Assembly (NCBI GenBank): GCA_964034945.1
Contig: OZ035960.1
Span: 22,555,487 to 22,619,486 of the forward strand
Direction: 5' to 3'
Source: Chrysopilus asiliformis
Lineage: Eukaryota > Arthropoda > Insecta > Diptera > Rhagionidae
DNA length: 64,000 nt
Position numbers and translations under genes: made by a program. The notes under the pieces were generated by a model. It saw only the letters and a list, made by a program, of their open reading frames with translations. It was not told the DNA's origin and searched no databases. Position 1 is the first letter of the stretch. Each line of letters begins with the position of its first letter. Positions 11,461-23,593 of this stretch are shown piece after piece.

Positions 11461-11852
11461 TTTGAAAAATTCGGAAAATTTTTCTTTTGTTGGTAACTTA
11501 CCAGTTACCGAAACAAACGAACAAAATTCCTAATGGAGACCTGAAATAAAGAAAAATTACAGAAAATTAAAGGAATTATTTTTTCTTGATATATTTTACA
11601 CATGATTTTTTGTGTTAGATGTTAAAAATTGTATTGCAATTGAATTTCTAATTTTTTTCCAAAACAACTGTTTATAAAAATTTATAAAAGCGCGTTTATA
11701 AATTTATAAAAGACTATGACAATCTTTAAGATATTGAAAAAGAAACTTTTCCTAAATGTTAATAAGATTTTCTTTTATTATTGATTTGAATTGTTTGTGC
11801 GTTGGTTTTGTAAATGTTCAAGAGTTTTTATTATTTTTAACGTTAAAAGAAT

Positions 11853-12393
11853 CCTATCCTATAATACGAGGAATGTCTGTCTGTCTGTCTGTCTGCACAA
11901 ACGATCTCGAAAACCCGCCTAACGATTTTCACGAAACTTGGTGGTTAGGGATTTTCGGGGACAAGAAATCGATCTAGATAGGTCTCACCCCTGAGAAAAT
12001 TCCCCTTCGATACCCCTCGCCAGTTATCTTCGAATTGGGTGGTCCGATTTTAATCAAACTTTACAGTATTTCTGAGGGGGCTGAGGGCTTCAGATTTTTC
12101 CACTACAAACCTGACTTTTCCCTCCCTTCGATACCCCTCGCCTGGTGTCTTCGAATTACGTGAAGGTATCTTAATGAAAATTCGCAATATTGCTAGGAAG
12201 TAAGGTTTTTCGATAAGCATTGTAAAAATATAACTTTTTAGCAGCGATAAATAGTAATTACAAAACAATCAAGTTCCATGAACCTCATTATACGAATCAT
12301 GTTGCAATTACAATCGGATTTAATTACTCAGAGACAGAAGCAGAAGGAGGATTTTGAGATCGCCGAACATGGCTCGGTCTTCCTGGTACTTAT
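11853..12393. mobile_element. Insertion with (GTCT)n in the copy 2 5' flank
   Basis: About 540 bp are absent from the matching place upstream of copy 1 (near 800). The insert carries a GTCT microsatellite near its left end (about 11876-11895) and CGAAACTTGGTGGTTAGGG-type sequence, a style common in insect non-autonomous elements. No clear terminal inverted repeat or target duplication was found, so the class is undetermined. Confidence 0.55.
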
Positions 12394-12711
12394 CTTAATA
12401 GAACCGCAGTTGCTTTTCCCTTACGGTAAACATTCACCGCAGCTTTAATGGAAATCTTCGGATTGGGCTTCGGCTGAATGTTACGAAGAAGGGCGAAATT
12501 CGTCTATGGCCTTACTTGAAAAAACTGAAATATTCTCAAAAATTTTAAGTTTTTATCTAAATTTACTTGAAAATCTCAAGTATTCTCGGAAAGGTTATCT
12601 TCAATTAAGTGTCTGAGGACGACGGATTCTATTCATAATTTTCGTTGATCCGATAGCCTCTAATCACAGGTCACCTATTAAAAAACTATAATCAGTTTCC
12701 CAAAATCTTTT

Positions 12712-13290
12712 TATACCCGTATGGTGAAACCAAAGGGTATATTAGATTTGTCTTACCGTTTGTAACGCCAAGATACCGTCATCACACAAAAAAAATGAAT
12801 TACACCAGTGTGTTTAGAATGATAAAAAAAGTTGAATTTAGCATATCCGTCCGTCTGTCCATCCGTCTGTCCGTCCGTCTGTCCGTCCGTCGGTCCGTCT
12901 GTCCGTCCGTCCGTCCGCCTGTGGCGCGGATTGCGGGCGCACGGATTGAGCTAAAGACTTGAAATTTGGCACAGGTCCGTTTTTCGTAAAATGCGAGGCT
13001 AAGTTCGTTAATGGGCAAAAATGGACCATTAGGGGGGGTACCCCCCATACGAACGAAAACGGTTTTTGTGAATATCTCAAAAACGGTGCATCTTATCAAA
13101 AAAGTCCAAGAACAAAAGTTATTTAGGATATGATTCTACATAAAACTCCCATGCATCAAAATCCGATTGGAATAAATTTTAAAAAATCTTATTGGAAAAT
13201 CTGACTTCAAAGTGGAATTTTGATACAACTGTTCGCTGTTAACTTAAATCACCATACGGGTTTCCAATAATTGCCAGATTGGCAATTATA
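12712..13290. mobile_element. TATACCC family element, copy A (upstream of TEP copy 2)
   Basis: Absent from the copy 1 flank. It opens with TATACCCGTATGGTGAAACC and GGGTATAT, which can pair as a hairpin. Near the end lies CACCATACGGGT (13250-13261), the exact inverse of ACCCGTATGGTG at 12715-12726. The terminal part contains the hairpin ATTGCCA-GAT-TGGCAAT (13270-13286). A GTCC/GTCT microsatellite fills 12842-12920. Sister copies lie at 25325-25951 and 34983-35304. It has no coding capacity; a terminal hairpin would suit a Helitron-type derivative, but the class is uncertain. Confidence 0.7.
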
Positions 13291-13437
13291 ACTTATGTTT
13301 TTTTTATTTTTTGTGCATTTAATGGCAAAAATATAAGTGAGCAATAATATTGTTTACTTCTTGTTATTCGCCGAAAAACGATTTGTTTTTCATGGAACCA
13401 CTAGAGACAAAAAAAACGTTTTTGTAAATTTTTATTC

Positions 13438-13537
13438 ATTACCATATCGACGTCAAGTTGACTCTCTTTCTTGCGAATGATCTTCCCCTGTGCAAGCATG
13501 TATAAATACATCTAGCAACTTCTAATTCTCAATCAGT
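13438..13537 (+). promoter_or_regulatory. Core promoter of TEP copy 2
   Basis: TATAAATA at 13501-13508, TCAGT initiator at 13533-13537 and the ATTACCATATCGACGTCA block from 13438, arranged as in copy 1. Two transposon insertions lie further upstream (nearest end about 13290), so distal control could differ from copy 1 even though the core is nearly identical. Confidence 0.75.
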
Positions 13538-13644
13538 CTGTGTACGATTTAGAAGATTCACTTCGTAACTTCTAAAAATTCACCATAAATTCTTTATCGC
13601 GAGTTAGGTACATAATCATAAAAGTGCAATAATTGTTGACAAAT

Positions 13645-16600
13645 ATGTGGAGAATTTTTTGTACTTCACTGTGGATAGTGCAGATAATAAGTTTTATTAG
13701 TGGTGAAAAGTGAGTAACAATTTAGAACCTTTTTAAAAACCACATAAATTTAAAAAGAAAATATAAAAAAATACCAACGGTAGTTGAAGAAAAACTGGTT
13801 CCATAAACTATCTTTTGGGCATAATTTAAATATTCTACTGTACAATCTTTCGTTGTAATATATTTGACCTTGACCTTATATGGTTCTTCATAGCATTTAT
13901 AAAAGTTGTTAAGCAGTGAGCGACAATACTGGATTTAAAAAAAATGATGATAATGAGAAATCTATAATAAATTCCATCTTAAATTATCTGAGATATTTGA
14001 CGTAAATTATTTATAGGCTTTCAAAGGTTTTTTTAAACTTGATTTAATTGTTTTTAAATACTAATTTAAAATATCAGAAAAAGTGGAGCTTACTGCATAG
14101 AAAAATTTATGTTCTTATTAAGGATTATTTATTATAGCTTAGTTTACCATGAGGTATTTATTTGCACCTACGATCTATATAAAGAAGTATTTTTAGTTCC
14201 GATTGGCAACCCTATTGTAACAGAAAAGTTCATACTTGAATTTTAGTTCCTCCTACACGCAATTAAATCCTTCTTGAAATTCTGCGTAACCATTCAAGAC
14301 CTTCCGAATGTTCTTAGATAGAAAAATCGCTGATATATCCGTTTCATATATCAATATTTACAAATGCAATCAGACAACTTTTTTAATTCGAAAATATACA
14401 GTCGGAGACAATCTGAGCGGAGTGGGAGGCTGGCTGAAAAAGAAAAACAAATTTTATACACAAAAACTTGCAACTTTAAGTTGACACTTTCATATGTTTT
14501 CGTTGCATAATTGAAAAAAAACCCTTTCAACTCAACAAAGGCAAAGTTCCATGGAGATAAAATTCAGAAATACTGAGAAAATGTATATCCTTTTAAAATC
14601 CAAACATAATTTAAAGGATAATCAAGAAATTAATTGCATTTCGAGCTATAACGATTAACAGGTATGAGCCGCAGGCGAAATTTTTTGAATCGAATGCGGC
14701 GCAGCGATTTAAATCAACACCCAGAGAAAAATCTTAGTAAAATCTTAGTAAAATTAACAAAAGACTTTGTGTTGAACTTTAACACAAGAAAAAACGTATA
14801 GATAACGGAAGTTCTGTTCTCCGAACGAAAAATTGTGTTATTCTAATAACATAGAATATGTAGGATTTACGTACATCCATGTGCAGCCAACAAAAGTGCT
14901 TGTGTTAAATTTTTACCCAAAGAAATCGTATATCGAAAATAAGTTGTGTAGTAACAACGCAAAAGGTTGTGAAAATTACAAATATCGTTTGTTGTTGATA
15001 CCTACACCCAGAGAAAAATCTTAGTAAAATCAACAAAAGATTTTGTGTTGAACTTTAACACAAAAAAAGCGTATAGATAACGGAAGTTCTGTTCTCCGAA
15101 CGAAAAATTGTGTTATTCTAATAACATAGAATATGTAGGATTTACGTACATCCATGTGCAGCCAACAAAAAAGCTTGTGTTAAATTTTTACCCAAAGAAA
15201 TCGTATATCGAAAATAAGTTGTGTAGTAACAACGCAAAAGGTTGTGAAAATTACAAATATCGTTTGTTGTTGATACCTACACCCAGAGAAAAATCTTAGT
15301 AAAATCAACAAAAGACTTTGTGTTGAACTTTAACACAAAAATATTTTGGCAACATTGTCAACTTGTTTAGCCAACATAGTCAACTTGTTAAGCCAACATA
15401 GTCAACTTGTTAAGCCAACATAATCAACTTGTTAAGCCAACAAATTTGTTTGTTGGGGGTACAACTTTTTTGTCTTATTCAATGGCGGCTAAAAAACTGA
15501 AAAATTATTTTCGTCGTCGCCCGCCACACTCACACATTTCAAACATTTCGTCAATTTGTTGTAGGAAAACTTTTCAAGATGGCTGTTTGCTTGCCAATAT
15601 AATTATTCGAGTTTTGAAAAAGCAATAAAATTACATTACCTTTATTTTTTATCGACCTAGATAAAGAAAAACTATTTTTAGGGGTCATATCTTTCTCTAA
15701 GAAGAATTTTGAGTAATTTTAAGTTAAATTTTGTAAACCCACATTTCCAGATTTTTTTGAAAATATACTCATTTTTGCAAACTACTTCAGGCGGAATGTA
15801 TTTTTTCGAGGTATTACTATCATATGCACCGAGAATATTTATTCGTTTAAAGTTTTTGGTCCAAAAATCATCAAATTTCAGTAATTTTATGTTACGCGAA
15901 TATCATTCTTAAAAAAATATTTCCATCTTGAAGTAAATATGCAATGAAATCACATATAAAGATATCGCCCTTCAAAACTAATAAAATGTTCGTGTGAAAA
16001 TATTCCCTCAACACACACTAAAAAAGCTGCTTGAAAGAAAGATAAGTGGTGAACAAACATTACAGAAAAGTAGCAAGGTAAAATTAACGTAACAATTTTT
16101 GTTAAGACAACACAAAATTTTGTTAAGAGCAACAGAAGTTGTGTTGAGTTTACGTATTGTTTTTGTTAGAATAACATAGATTTTTCAGTAACCGTCTGAA
16201 AAACGTGACAACGTAAAATTAACAAACTCAATTTTGTTAGGATAACACAAAGTTGTGTTGGACGTATATTGACGCTATATTTGTTAATTATACGTAGCAT
16301 TTTCGTCAGATTGAATGAGATTTTTCTCTGGGTGAAGAACTAAAGGTTTCCAAAGAAGAGAAATACCAAAAAAGAGAAATGCGCCACAGGCGAAATTTTA
16401 TGATATGTATGGGCAGTGAAAAGTGAGAATTCAATCAAAAAAAAAAGAATGCGCCACAGACAAAAAAAGATAATTTACGATAAGTCCTAGCCGAAGTAGA
16501 ATATGTTTTACATATTTAGTGATTGTTTTTGCACAACTCAAAAATTGTAATTTTATAACCCTGAACAAAATCATAGTCTCCAGGCAGCCAAAACAACATG

Positions 16601-19600
16601 CTTGAATCCTGGACTGTCCCGATCACTACGGGACATATGGTCACCTTATTCACAAATAGGGTTGCCATACGTCCTCTCAAATTGCTAATGAGTATTTTTT
16701 TTTTACATTTTAGCCACTATTTCATTTCGGCCCCAGCATTTATATCTCCAAAATCCGACTACAATGTTGCAATTAATGTGGACGTTCCAAGTAAAATAAA
16801 AATTGGCATTCGAGGAGGATCCTTCTCAGAAGAAAAAACCGTTGAAGTTGAACCATCAACAGCAAAATTAATTACATTCAATGTAAGTAGAAAAATTACA
16901 TGCCACTACAGTAAAGTGGGGGTAATGTGAACACACATCAGACAGGGCTAGTTGGTTCATGTTCACGTTTATATGGTTAAAAACATCAGATGACTTTTTT
17001 ATACAAAATCTATGTTCCTATGCAATCTATAACCCGACAAAAAATATTAGTTTTTTTTTAAAAATACGATTTTTTTTTACAAAATCTGAAATATTTCGAT
17101 AACGGAAAAGGATAACGGATAAAGGTAAAAGACAAAATTGTGGGAATACTATTTATCTTCAAGTTACTTATACTGAACCATCGAAATACCGTTAGTTTCA
17201 GAGGTAATTTCAAACAATTGAAATTTTTGAAATAACGGTATATCTCCAGAAGGACTTGAGATACTGCGGAAAAATTGGGTGTATGTAGATCCGAAAACGA
17301 TTTTTTCCATTTTTTTCTTACAGAATTTGGTTGGAAAACGGTTTGAGAACATTCCTGCAAGATTTCCTGTTAAAATTTGAAAAAAAAATTGAAAAAAATT
17401 AGTTGAAAAAAATTTCACAGTTCACGTTGATGGGATGTTCACATAAAAGAATGTTCACGTTACCGCGAATCTACTGTAAAAGAGTATTAAAAATTATTAA
17501 ACTTTTTAATTTTTCAAAATTTTTGTTTTGTAAACATAGATTCCTTCTGATTTGGAGAATACGAACTATAATTTAACAACAGAAGGACTAACCGGGATTG
17601 AATTCATTAATTCAACAAGTTTGGATTTCCAAGAGATAAAAAATATCGTTTTATTGCAAACTGATAAGGGAATTTATAAACCTGGCGATCTCGTTCGATT
17701 CAGGATTTTGGTACTAGACTCGCTCACAAAACCCATCCAATTGGACGATGATATAAATATTGAGATTCAAGTAAGGACATTTTTTTTTAAATATTGCTAG
17801 TTTTAAGATACCTACCTAGAGCACGGCTTATGATTATTTGTGTTTGTTAGTTGTTGCCCAATAAGCAAATTCTTTGAATAAAAAAATCCGTTTACACTTA
17901 TTAAAGGATGCAGATAAAAACCTCATCAAACAATATAAAGTGAAAGATGTCAAAAATGGAGTTCACACTGATGAGTTGCAATTATCCGCCGAACCCGTCT
18001 TAGGTAATTGGAAAATATCGGCCAAGTACAAGAGCCAAAAAACCGAAAAATGGATATCTGTACAAGAATACGTTCTGCCAAGATTTAATGTTAAAGTTGA
18101 ATTGCCGCACATAATTACCAGAGATGATGGAAAAATTCGAGCAACAATTCGTGCAAAGTACAATAATATTGACTAAAATCTATTTGCTATTAAATTTGTT
18201 ACATTTTATTAATTTAGATATACATTTGGAAAGCCACTCGAAGGTGATGCAATTGTCCATTTGTATAAGAAAAGTCCATATCCTTCTTATTATATGGTGA
18301 CTCCGAATCCAATATCATCTCCCATTGAAAGTAAAACCGTTCCGATTAATGGCAAAGCTGATGTTGAATTAGATATTCCTGAGCAAGACGAAGATCAATC
18401 TGATTATCATTCCAACTATTACCACATAGAAGTTAGTGTAGTTGAAAAGTTTACGGGGAAAACAGCAAATACAACAACCACTGTTGAAGTAAAAGTTAGA
18501 AATTATGTAATCCAGTTGGAAAAAGCACCAGATGATTTCGAACCTGATGTTCCATTCGAAATTACAGTAAATAGCCTAAATTTTGACTCAATTAAAAATT
18601 AAATAAAAATTGTTTTATTTTGAATATAGATCAAGCTCACAGATGCCCGTGGAGTTCCAATCCACGATACCAAAAATCCGGTTAAAATTTTTTCAACTTA
18701 TTCAAACAGTTTTAAAGTTATTCCAGAATCTGATGAACCAGAAAATTATTTTGATGAAAATGGACTTTTAACGACAACATTGAAAATCGCTGAAGTTGTA
18801 AATTATACTTACCATTACATTCATGTAAATTTGAATTCACCGTTTTTTTTTTTTTAATTTTTTGTGTTACACTAAATTATTTTCTAGGCAAACTACAGAA
18901 ATAGAAGTACATATTTAACCTCTATTCGGAATAGAAATACATATACTCCTCCACCACCCTATACCTTCCGGGAACTTCCACTTACCGTACGAGTTGAAAC
19001 AAACAAGTATAATTATTATTATTTTTATGGATCTTTTAATGAAAAATTTCTTATAGTCCCTCGTTCGATGATGATGTGGAAGTGAAAGTGAATGCTCAAA
19101 AGGAAATGACGTACTTTGTCTATCAAATTGTAGCACGAGGAAAACTTGTTATTTCTGAATATGTTGAGGTAATTGCCAACAAGAAAAGAAAAATTCATAT
19201 CCACACTAGAATTTTAAATATTTTTATTTTTTTTTACATAGTTCTACACACATCTGTGTGTCTGTCTATATGTTCGCTTATAATTAGTGTGACCATATGT
19301 CCCGAAATCCCGAATTTAGGCATGTTGTCCGGGAATTATGCAATCTAAGTATTTCTTGATCACTAAAAAAGTGACCTCGAAACACAAAAATTTTCGGCGT
19401 ATTTCATTACTACGGCGCAGTTTCATAAAAGATTACTGGCTCTAGCGCATTTTTCTCAAAAAATTCGCCTGCGGCACATTTGATTAAATAGTTTTTCATA
19501 GTGGGATGTTTATTTCTAAAAGTTATGCCAGCGAGGAAATTTTCATTCTACTTGTATTTTGAAAATATAAAACATCGATAACACTTTTTACAATCTCAAA

Positions 19601-22600
19601 CAAAAACGCTACTTTCATCTCGAGCACTACTGAATCGATTTGGATGAAAGTTTCAAAGGAGCTTTTTACCGTTAAAGAGCGGGTTTTGGCCCATGGGTTT
19701 TAATCCGTTGTTCCCTTCTTTCTTACAGACTCTCCAATAATTATTAACGCAATTTTATAAAAATGTTTGTTCTTTGAAAGCGCTTAGGGGCCAAACCTCT
19801 ATAGTAATTAACACATTGACTGCCATGGCTATCATTTTTGATAGCTAGTGAAAAATGGCACTTACTTTCATGAGGAGCACCAGCTATCATTTTCGATAGC
19901 CAGGTCTAGATTCTACATACATACATTCTACATGCATACATTCTACATACATTCTACATACATTCTACATACATTCTACATACATTCTACATACATTCTA
20001 CAGATCTACATGTATTCGCATTTCCTTGAAACATTTGCAAAACTAGTTTGGCAGTCAACGTGTTAATAAAAATAATAGAACTATAATTTTCTCAACTATT
20101 TTTTGTAGGTTCCGAATGCCAAAGAACACCTTTTTAAATTTAAAGCCACCTATGAGATGTCTCCTTATGCCAGGATCCTTGTATATTTTATTGATGGAGA
20201 TGATGTCCTTCATCATGAAGCATCAGTTTATTTTGGTTCAAAATTGAAAAATTCGGTAAATATTTAACGTCTTAATCATTTTATGGGATAAAAAAATATA
20301 TCAAATGTTGTTTTATTCTTAATCAGATCAAACTTAGTACAACATCAGAAGCTAAACCAGGAGAAGATGCGTCGATTTCCGTAGAAACTGACCCCAATTC
20401 GTTTGTGGGACTTTTAGCAGTTGATCAAAGTGTTTTATTGCTTAGTACTGGTAAGTTTAGCAGTAGTTGAAAGTGTTTTATTGCTTAAAACAGAAAATTC
20501 GAGAAGAATCTTAAATCTGATTTTTTCCTTTGTTAACTTAGGAAATGATTTAAAGCATTCGGACGTTTTGTATAGATCTTATGAGTTTGATCACTATATG
20601 CGGTGGGGTTATGGGATTCGGTATCCTGGAAAGAGTACAGGCCTAAAAACTCTTACAAATGCTCATCATGAATCGGAACCACGTAAAACGTTTCTCATAC
20701 CTACGAATATTTCGGAATCTAACATTTTTATTTTACATTCTTTTAACAACTCCAGTTAACACTTACCTTCATTCTCCGCCCACGACTCCTAGCCCATCAG
20801 CTGAAAGGGGACCCCCTGGTCCTCCTGGTCAACCTGGGTTACCAGGTGTTTCTGCCGCAGGTGGGTTGTCAGAGCCTGTCACGATCAGAAAAGAATTCCC
20901 GGAAACTTGGCTCTGGGATACATTTAGCACAGAGAATAGTCGGTAAATAAAAAAAGCACTGTCAAATAAATTAAATATAAAAAAAATATTCGAGTAATAT
21001 TATTAACCCTTTTCATCAAAAAAATTCAGAAACACAACAATCAAAAGGAAAGTTCCAGACACCATCACATCATGGAAAATCACTGGCTTTTCACTAAATC
21101 CGGATTCCGGAATTGGAATTACTGAAGAAGCAACAGATTTAAAAGTATTCCAGCCATTCTTTGCGTCAGTCAGTCTTCCATATTCCGTGAAACGAGGTAC
21201 GAACATTTTTTTTTTAAATTCAATTTATTCTAAAAGTTAAAATTGTTTCTTTTTCAGGTGAAGTTGTGACTGTCCCGGTCAGTGTTTTCAACTACATGAA
21301 AGAACCTGTTGACGCTGAAGTAACCTTCCTCAACGCAAATGACGAATTTGATTTCACTGAACAGGCAGAAGGATCAGGTATATTGAAGTCACTTCTTGTC
21401 ATGTGAATTTCATAGCATTATCAATTTTTTTTAAATACAGACACCAACGTCGCTCGAGTAAAACGCCTTTCAATCCCACCTGAGACCAACGAAGCCGTTT
21501 CCTTCACCATCAGACCAAAGAAGATTGGCCACACAACGCTAAAAGTGACTGCAACTTCTAGTTTAGCTGGAGATGGCGTTGAACGATTACTCCTAGTTGA
21601 ACCAGAAGGAGTAACTCAATACAAAAACAAAGCCATCATGGTCGATCTCAGTGATAAGTCCGAACAAATCGATGAAATTGACCTCGAAATTCCAGAGGAT
21701 GTTGTCCCAGATTCCACCCACATCGAAGTGTCTGTGGTTGGAGATATCCTTGGACCAGTTTTGTATCATTTGGACGATTTAGTGCGAAAGCCTTATGGTT
21801 GCGGCGAGCAAAATATGGGAAATCTGGTTCCCAACATTTTGGTCTTGAACTACTTGGAGGTATACTCACAGATTTTTAACACAATTCAGCGATTTCCGAA
21901 TACATATTATAAATATTTTATAGAAAACCAAACAAGGACCCCCAGAGATAATTTCGAAAGCCAAGCGATTCGTTGAATCAGGATATCAACGTCAATTGAC
22001 CTACAAACACAAAGATGGATCCTTCAGTTCATTTGGCGAAAAGGACGAACCAACCCCTGGCAGCGTTTGGTTGACTGCTTATGTCGCAAGATTCCTCCGC
22101 AAGGCCACAGACTACACACAAATCGATGAAGAAGTGATCAAAAACGCACTCGAATTCCTGTCCAAGAATCAACAGACCAACGGAAGTTTCGCTGATCCTG
22201 GTGCCTACATTATCAGACGCCACAACAATGTTGACGATAAAGGAGTTCCCTTGACTGCTTTCGTCTTAATGGCATTCCTGGAGAGCAGAGTAAGTGAAGT
22301 TGATGTACGATTGGAAAGGTTGTAAAATATATTTTTTTGTATTTGTTTAGACCCAAATACCACAGTACGAAGAAGTCATCAACAAAGCCTTAGACTACAT
22401 TGTAAAGAACGTCAACGCCGATAGTGATCTCTACTCAATCGCACTTTCTGCTTATGTCCTTCAATTGGCTGATCACAGTTCTCAGGATTCATTCCGTCAA
22501 ATGCTCGAAGATCGAGCTATTGTCAAGAGTGAGTCTTAAATTCCTTACTCACAGAGTTTACAAATATCTTACAATTTTACCTCAGATGGCAAAAAACGAT

Positions 22601-23593
22601 GGACGGAAAAATCTGATGAAGGAGAAATCCCGTGGTATTACTATTCAAACTTTGATGTTCAAACAACTGGATATGGTCTATTAACACTTGTGAAATCAGA
22701 GTCTACTGCCGACTTGGCTCCGATTGTCAGGTGGTTGGTATCTCAAAGGAACGACTATGGAGGATTTGGATCAACTCAAAGCACAGTCGTTGGACTTCAG
22801 TCCTTATTCAAATTTGCTGAGAAAATTTCATCAGGCGGGGAAAGTGCCGTTGATGTGTCCGTGGACTTTGAAGGTGAATCTAAGAAACTCACAACAAATC
22901 GCGACAATACAATAACTCTTCAGACACACAAAGTAATTTGTTAAAGAAAAATTTTATTTAAAAAAAACATGCAATGAAATTTGTACATTTCAGTTACCTG
23001 CCTCAACTCGCACAGTGAAAATAACTTCAACTGGCCATGGATCTTCTTTAGTTCAAGTTGCCTACAGATACAACATCAAGGAAGCTGAAAAGGAACCTAG
23101 CTTTGTCTTGGAACCTACGGTCAGTGAAAAATCAAATGCAAACTACCTTCAGCTATCAGTTTGTACCAAATTCACCCCTTCTGAAGGGGAGGCAGACACA
23201 ACTGGAATGGCTGTGATGGAGATCAGTCTTCCAAGTGGATTTACAGCTGATAAGGATTCGTTCCGAGATATTAAATTGACTGAACGAGTTAAGGTAGGTT
23301 ATTGAAATGTTTAAAATCTTCGGATGTATGAGATAAGAGTTTTTCTAGAGAGTTGAATCGAAAAATGGAGACACACTGATTGTGATATACTTTGAGAGCC
23401 TGGATAAAAATGAAATTTGTCCAACTGTGGAAGCGTTCAGGACACACAAAGTAGAGGAACAAAAACCAGCATCAGTGAAAGTTTATGACTATTACGACAA
23501 CAGTAATTTATTATTCAAATTACTTTATAAAAAATCTAACATATTTTTGTTTTAGAACGACATGCCCTGAATTTTTATTCTGTGACTCATTAA
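13645..23593 (+). CDS. Tep: Thioester-containing protein, TEP copy 2, 21 exons, 1392 aa
   Basis: Near-twin of copy 1. Exons: 13645-13709, 16714-16882, 17540-17770, 17907-18157, 18218-18566, 18630-18824, 18888-19006, 19057-19168, 20109-20255, 20327-20450, 20542-20682, 20756-20942, 21030-21196, 21258-21377, 21441-21859, 21924-22289, 22351-22528, 22586-22932, 22994-23293, 23349-23502, 23556-23593. The thioester motif GCGEQNM is at 21797-21817 (Cys913). The domain order is that of copy 1, including the collagen-like GPPGPPGQPGLPG run in exon 12. Two things are odd. The copy 1 exon 12 acceptor TTTTAG is TTTTAA here, so the exon most likely starts at the next AG, 9 nt downstream and in frame. Intron 1 is also enlarged to 3 kb by a transposon. 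Differences from copy 1 are almost all replacements and cluster in exons 5, 6 and 11. The full frame is open, so I read it as functional. Confidence 0.92.
14718..15346 (+). repeat. Tandem 275-287 bp repeats of the element's left end
   Basis: Units begin CACCCAGAGAAAAATCTTAG at 14718, 15005 and 15280 (the third is cut short). The first two are nearly identical, apart from an 11-nt internal duplication in the first. Each unit begins with the terminal repeat itself, so the element grew by reiterating its own terminus. Confidence 0.85.
15347..15441 (+). repeat. 22-bp minisatellite
   Basis: About four copies of GTCAACTTGTTAAGCCAACA plus TA in direct order, inside the CACCCAGAG element. The spacing is constant without unique spacers, so it is not a CRISPR array. 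Confidence 0.85.
16907..17478. mobile_element. TA-flanked MITE in copy 2 intron 2
   Basis: Orthologous to the copy 1 element at 3134-3710: same TACAGTA ends, same position and nearly the same length. It duplicated together with the gene. Confidence 0.65.
19808..20066. mobile_element. TTAA MITE (piggyBac-like) in copy 2 intron 8
   Basis: Flanked by TTAA at 19808-19811 and 20063-20066. The inverted ends are TTAACACATTGACTGCC and, reading inward from the right, TTAACACGTTGACTGCC. The unoccupied site is visible in copy 1 (single TTAA near 6147), which proves a TTAA target duplication, the mark of piggyBac-type transposition. It has no coding capacity. It contains GCTATCATTTTTGATAGC-type palindromes and an 11-bp repeat array. 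Relatives in the opposite orientation lie in copies 4 and 5. Confidence 0.88.
19914..20005 (+). repeat. 11-bp TACATACATTC array
   Basis: About eight near-perfect head-to-tail copies inside the TTAA MITE. Relatives at 38654 and 46493 have a degenerate version on the other strand. Confidence 0.85.

Larger units (their letters stand above)
11525..13437. repeat. Duplicated 5' flank of TEP copy 2
   Basis: Second copy of the 471-1280 flank, starting at CCTAATGGAGACCTGAAATA. It is split by two later insertions listed separately. Apart from these, nothing coding is seen. Confidence 0.8.
14718..16334. mobile_element. 1.6-kb CACCCAGAG element in copy 2 intron 1
   Basis: The copy 1 intron reads AAATCAAGAACTAAAGG without a break (about 2556); in copy 2 1617 bp are inserted between AAATCAA and AAGAACTAAAGG. 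The ends are inverted: CACCCAGAGAAAAATCT on the left and its complement ending CTCTGGGTG on the right (17-bp TIR), with an AA target duplication. Inside are tandem copies of the left end, a 22-bp minisatellite and an inverted-repeat-rich right arm. No transposase was found, so it is non-autonomous and of unknown superfamily. The 63-73 codon frames within it are not credible genes. Confidence 0.8.

Noticed and set aside
11756..11977. Frame near the copy 2 upstream flank containing a (GTCT)n array
   Set aside because: Arises from the insertion at 11853 joined to the duplicated flank; absent upstream of copy 1.
12800..13099. Minus-strand frames rich in R-T-D repeats (also near 25355-25759)
   Set aside because: They are translations of GTCC/GTCT microsatellites inside TATACCC-family repeats.
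14833..15299. Two 63-codon plus-strand frames with nearly identical sequence
   Set aside because: They are the same frame in two tandem units of a non-coding transposable element; no motif and no promoter.
15347..15441. CRISPR-like direct repeats
   Set aside because: The 22-bp units are contiguous with no spacers, in a transposon of an animal genome.
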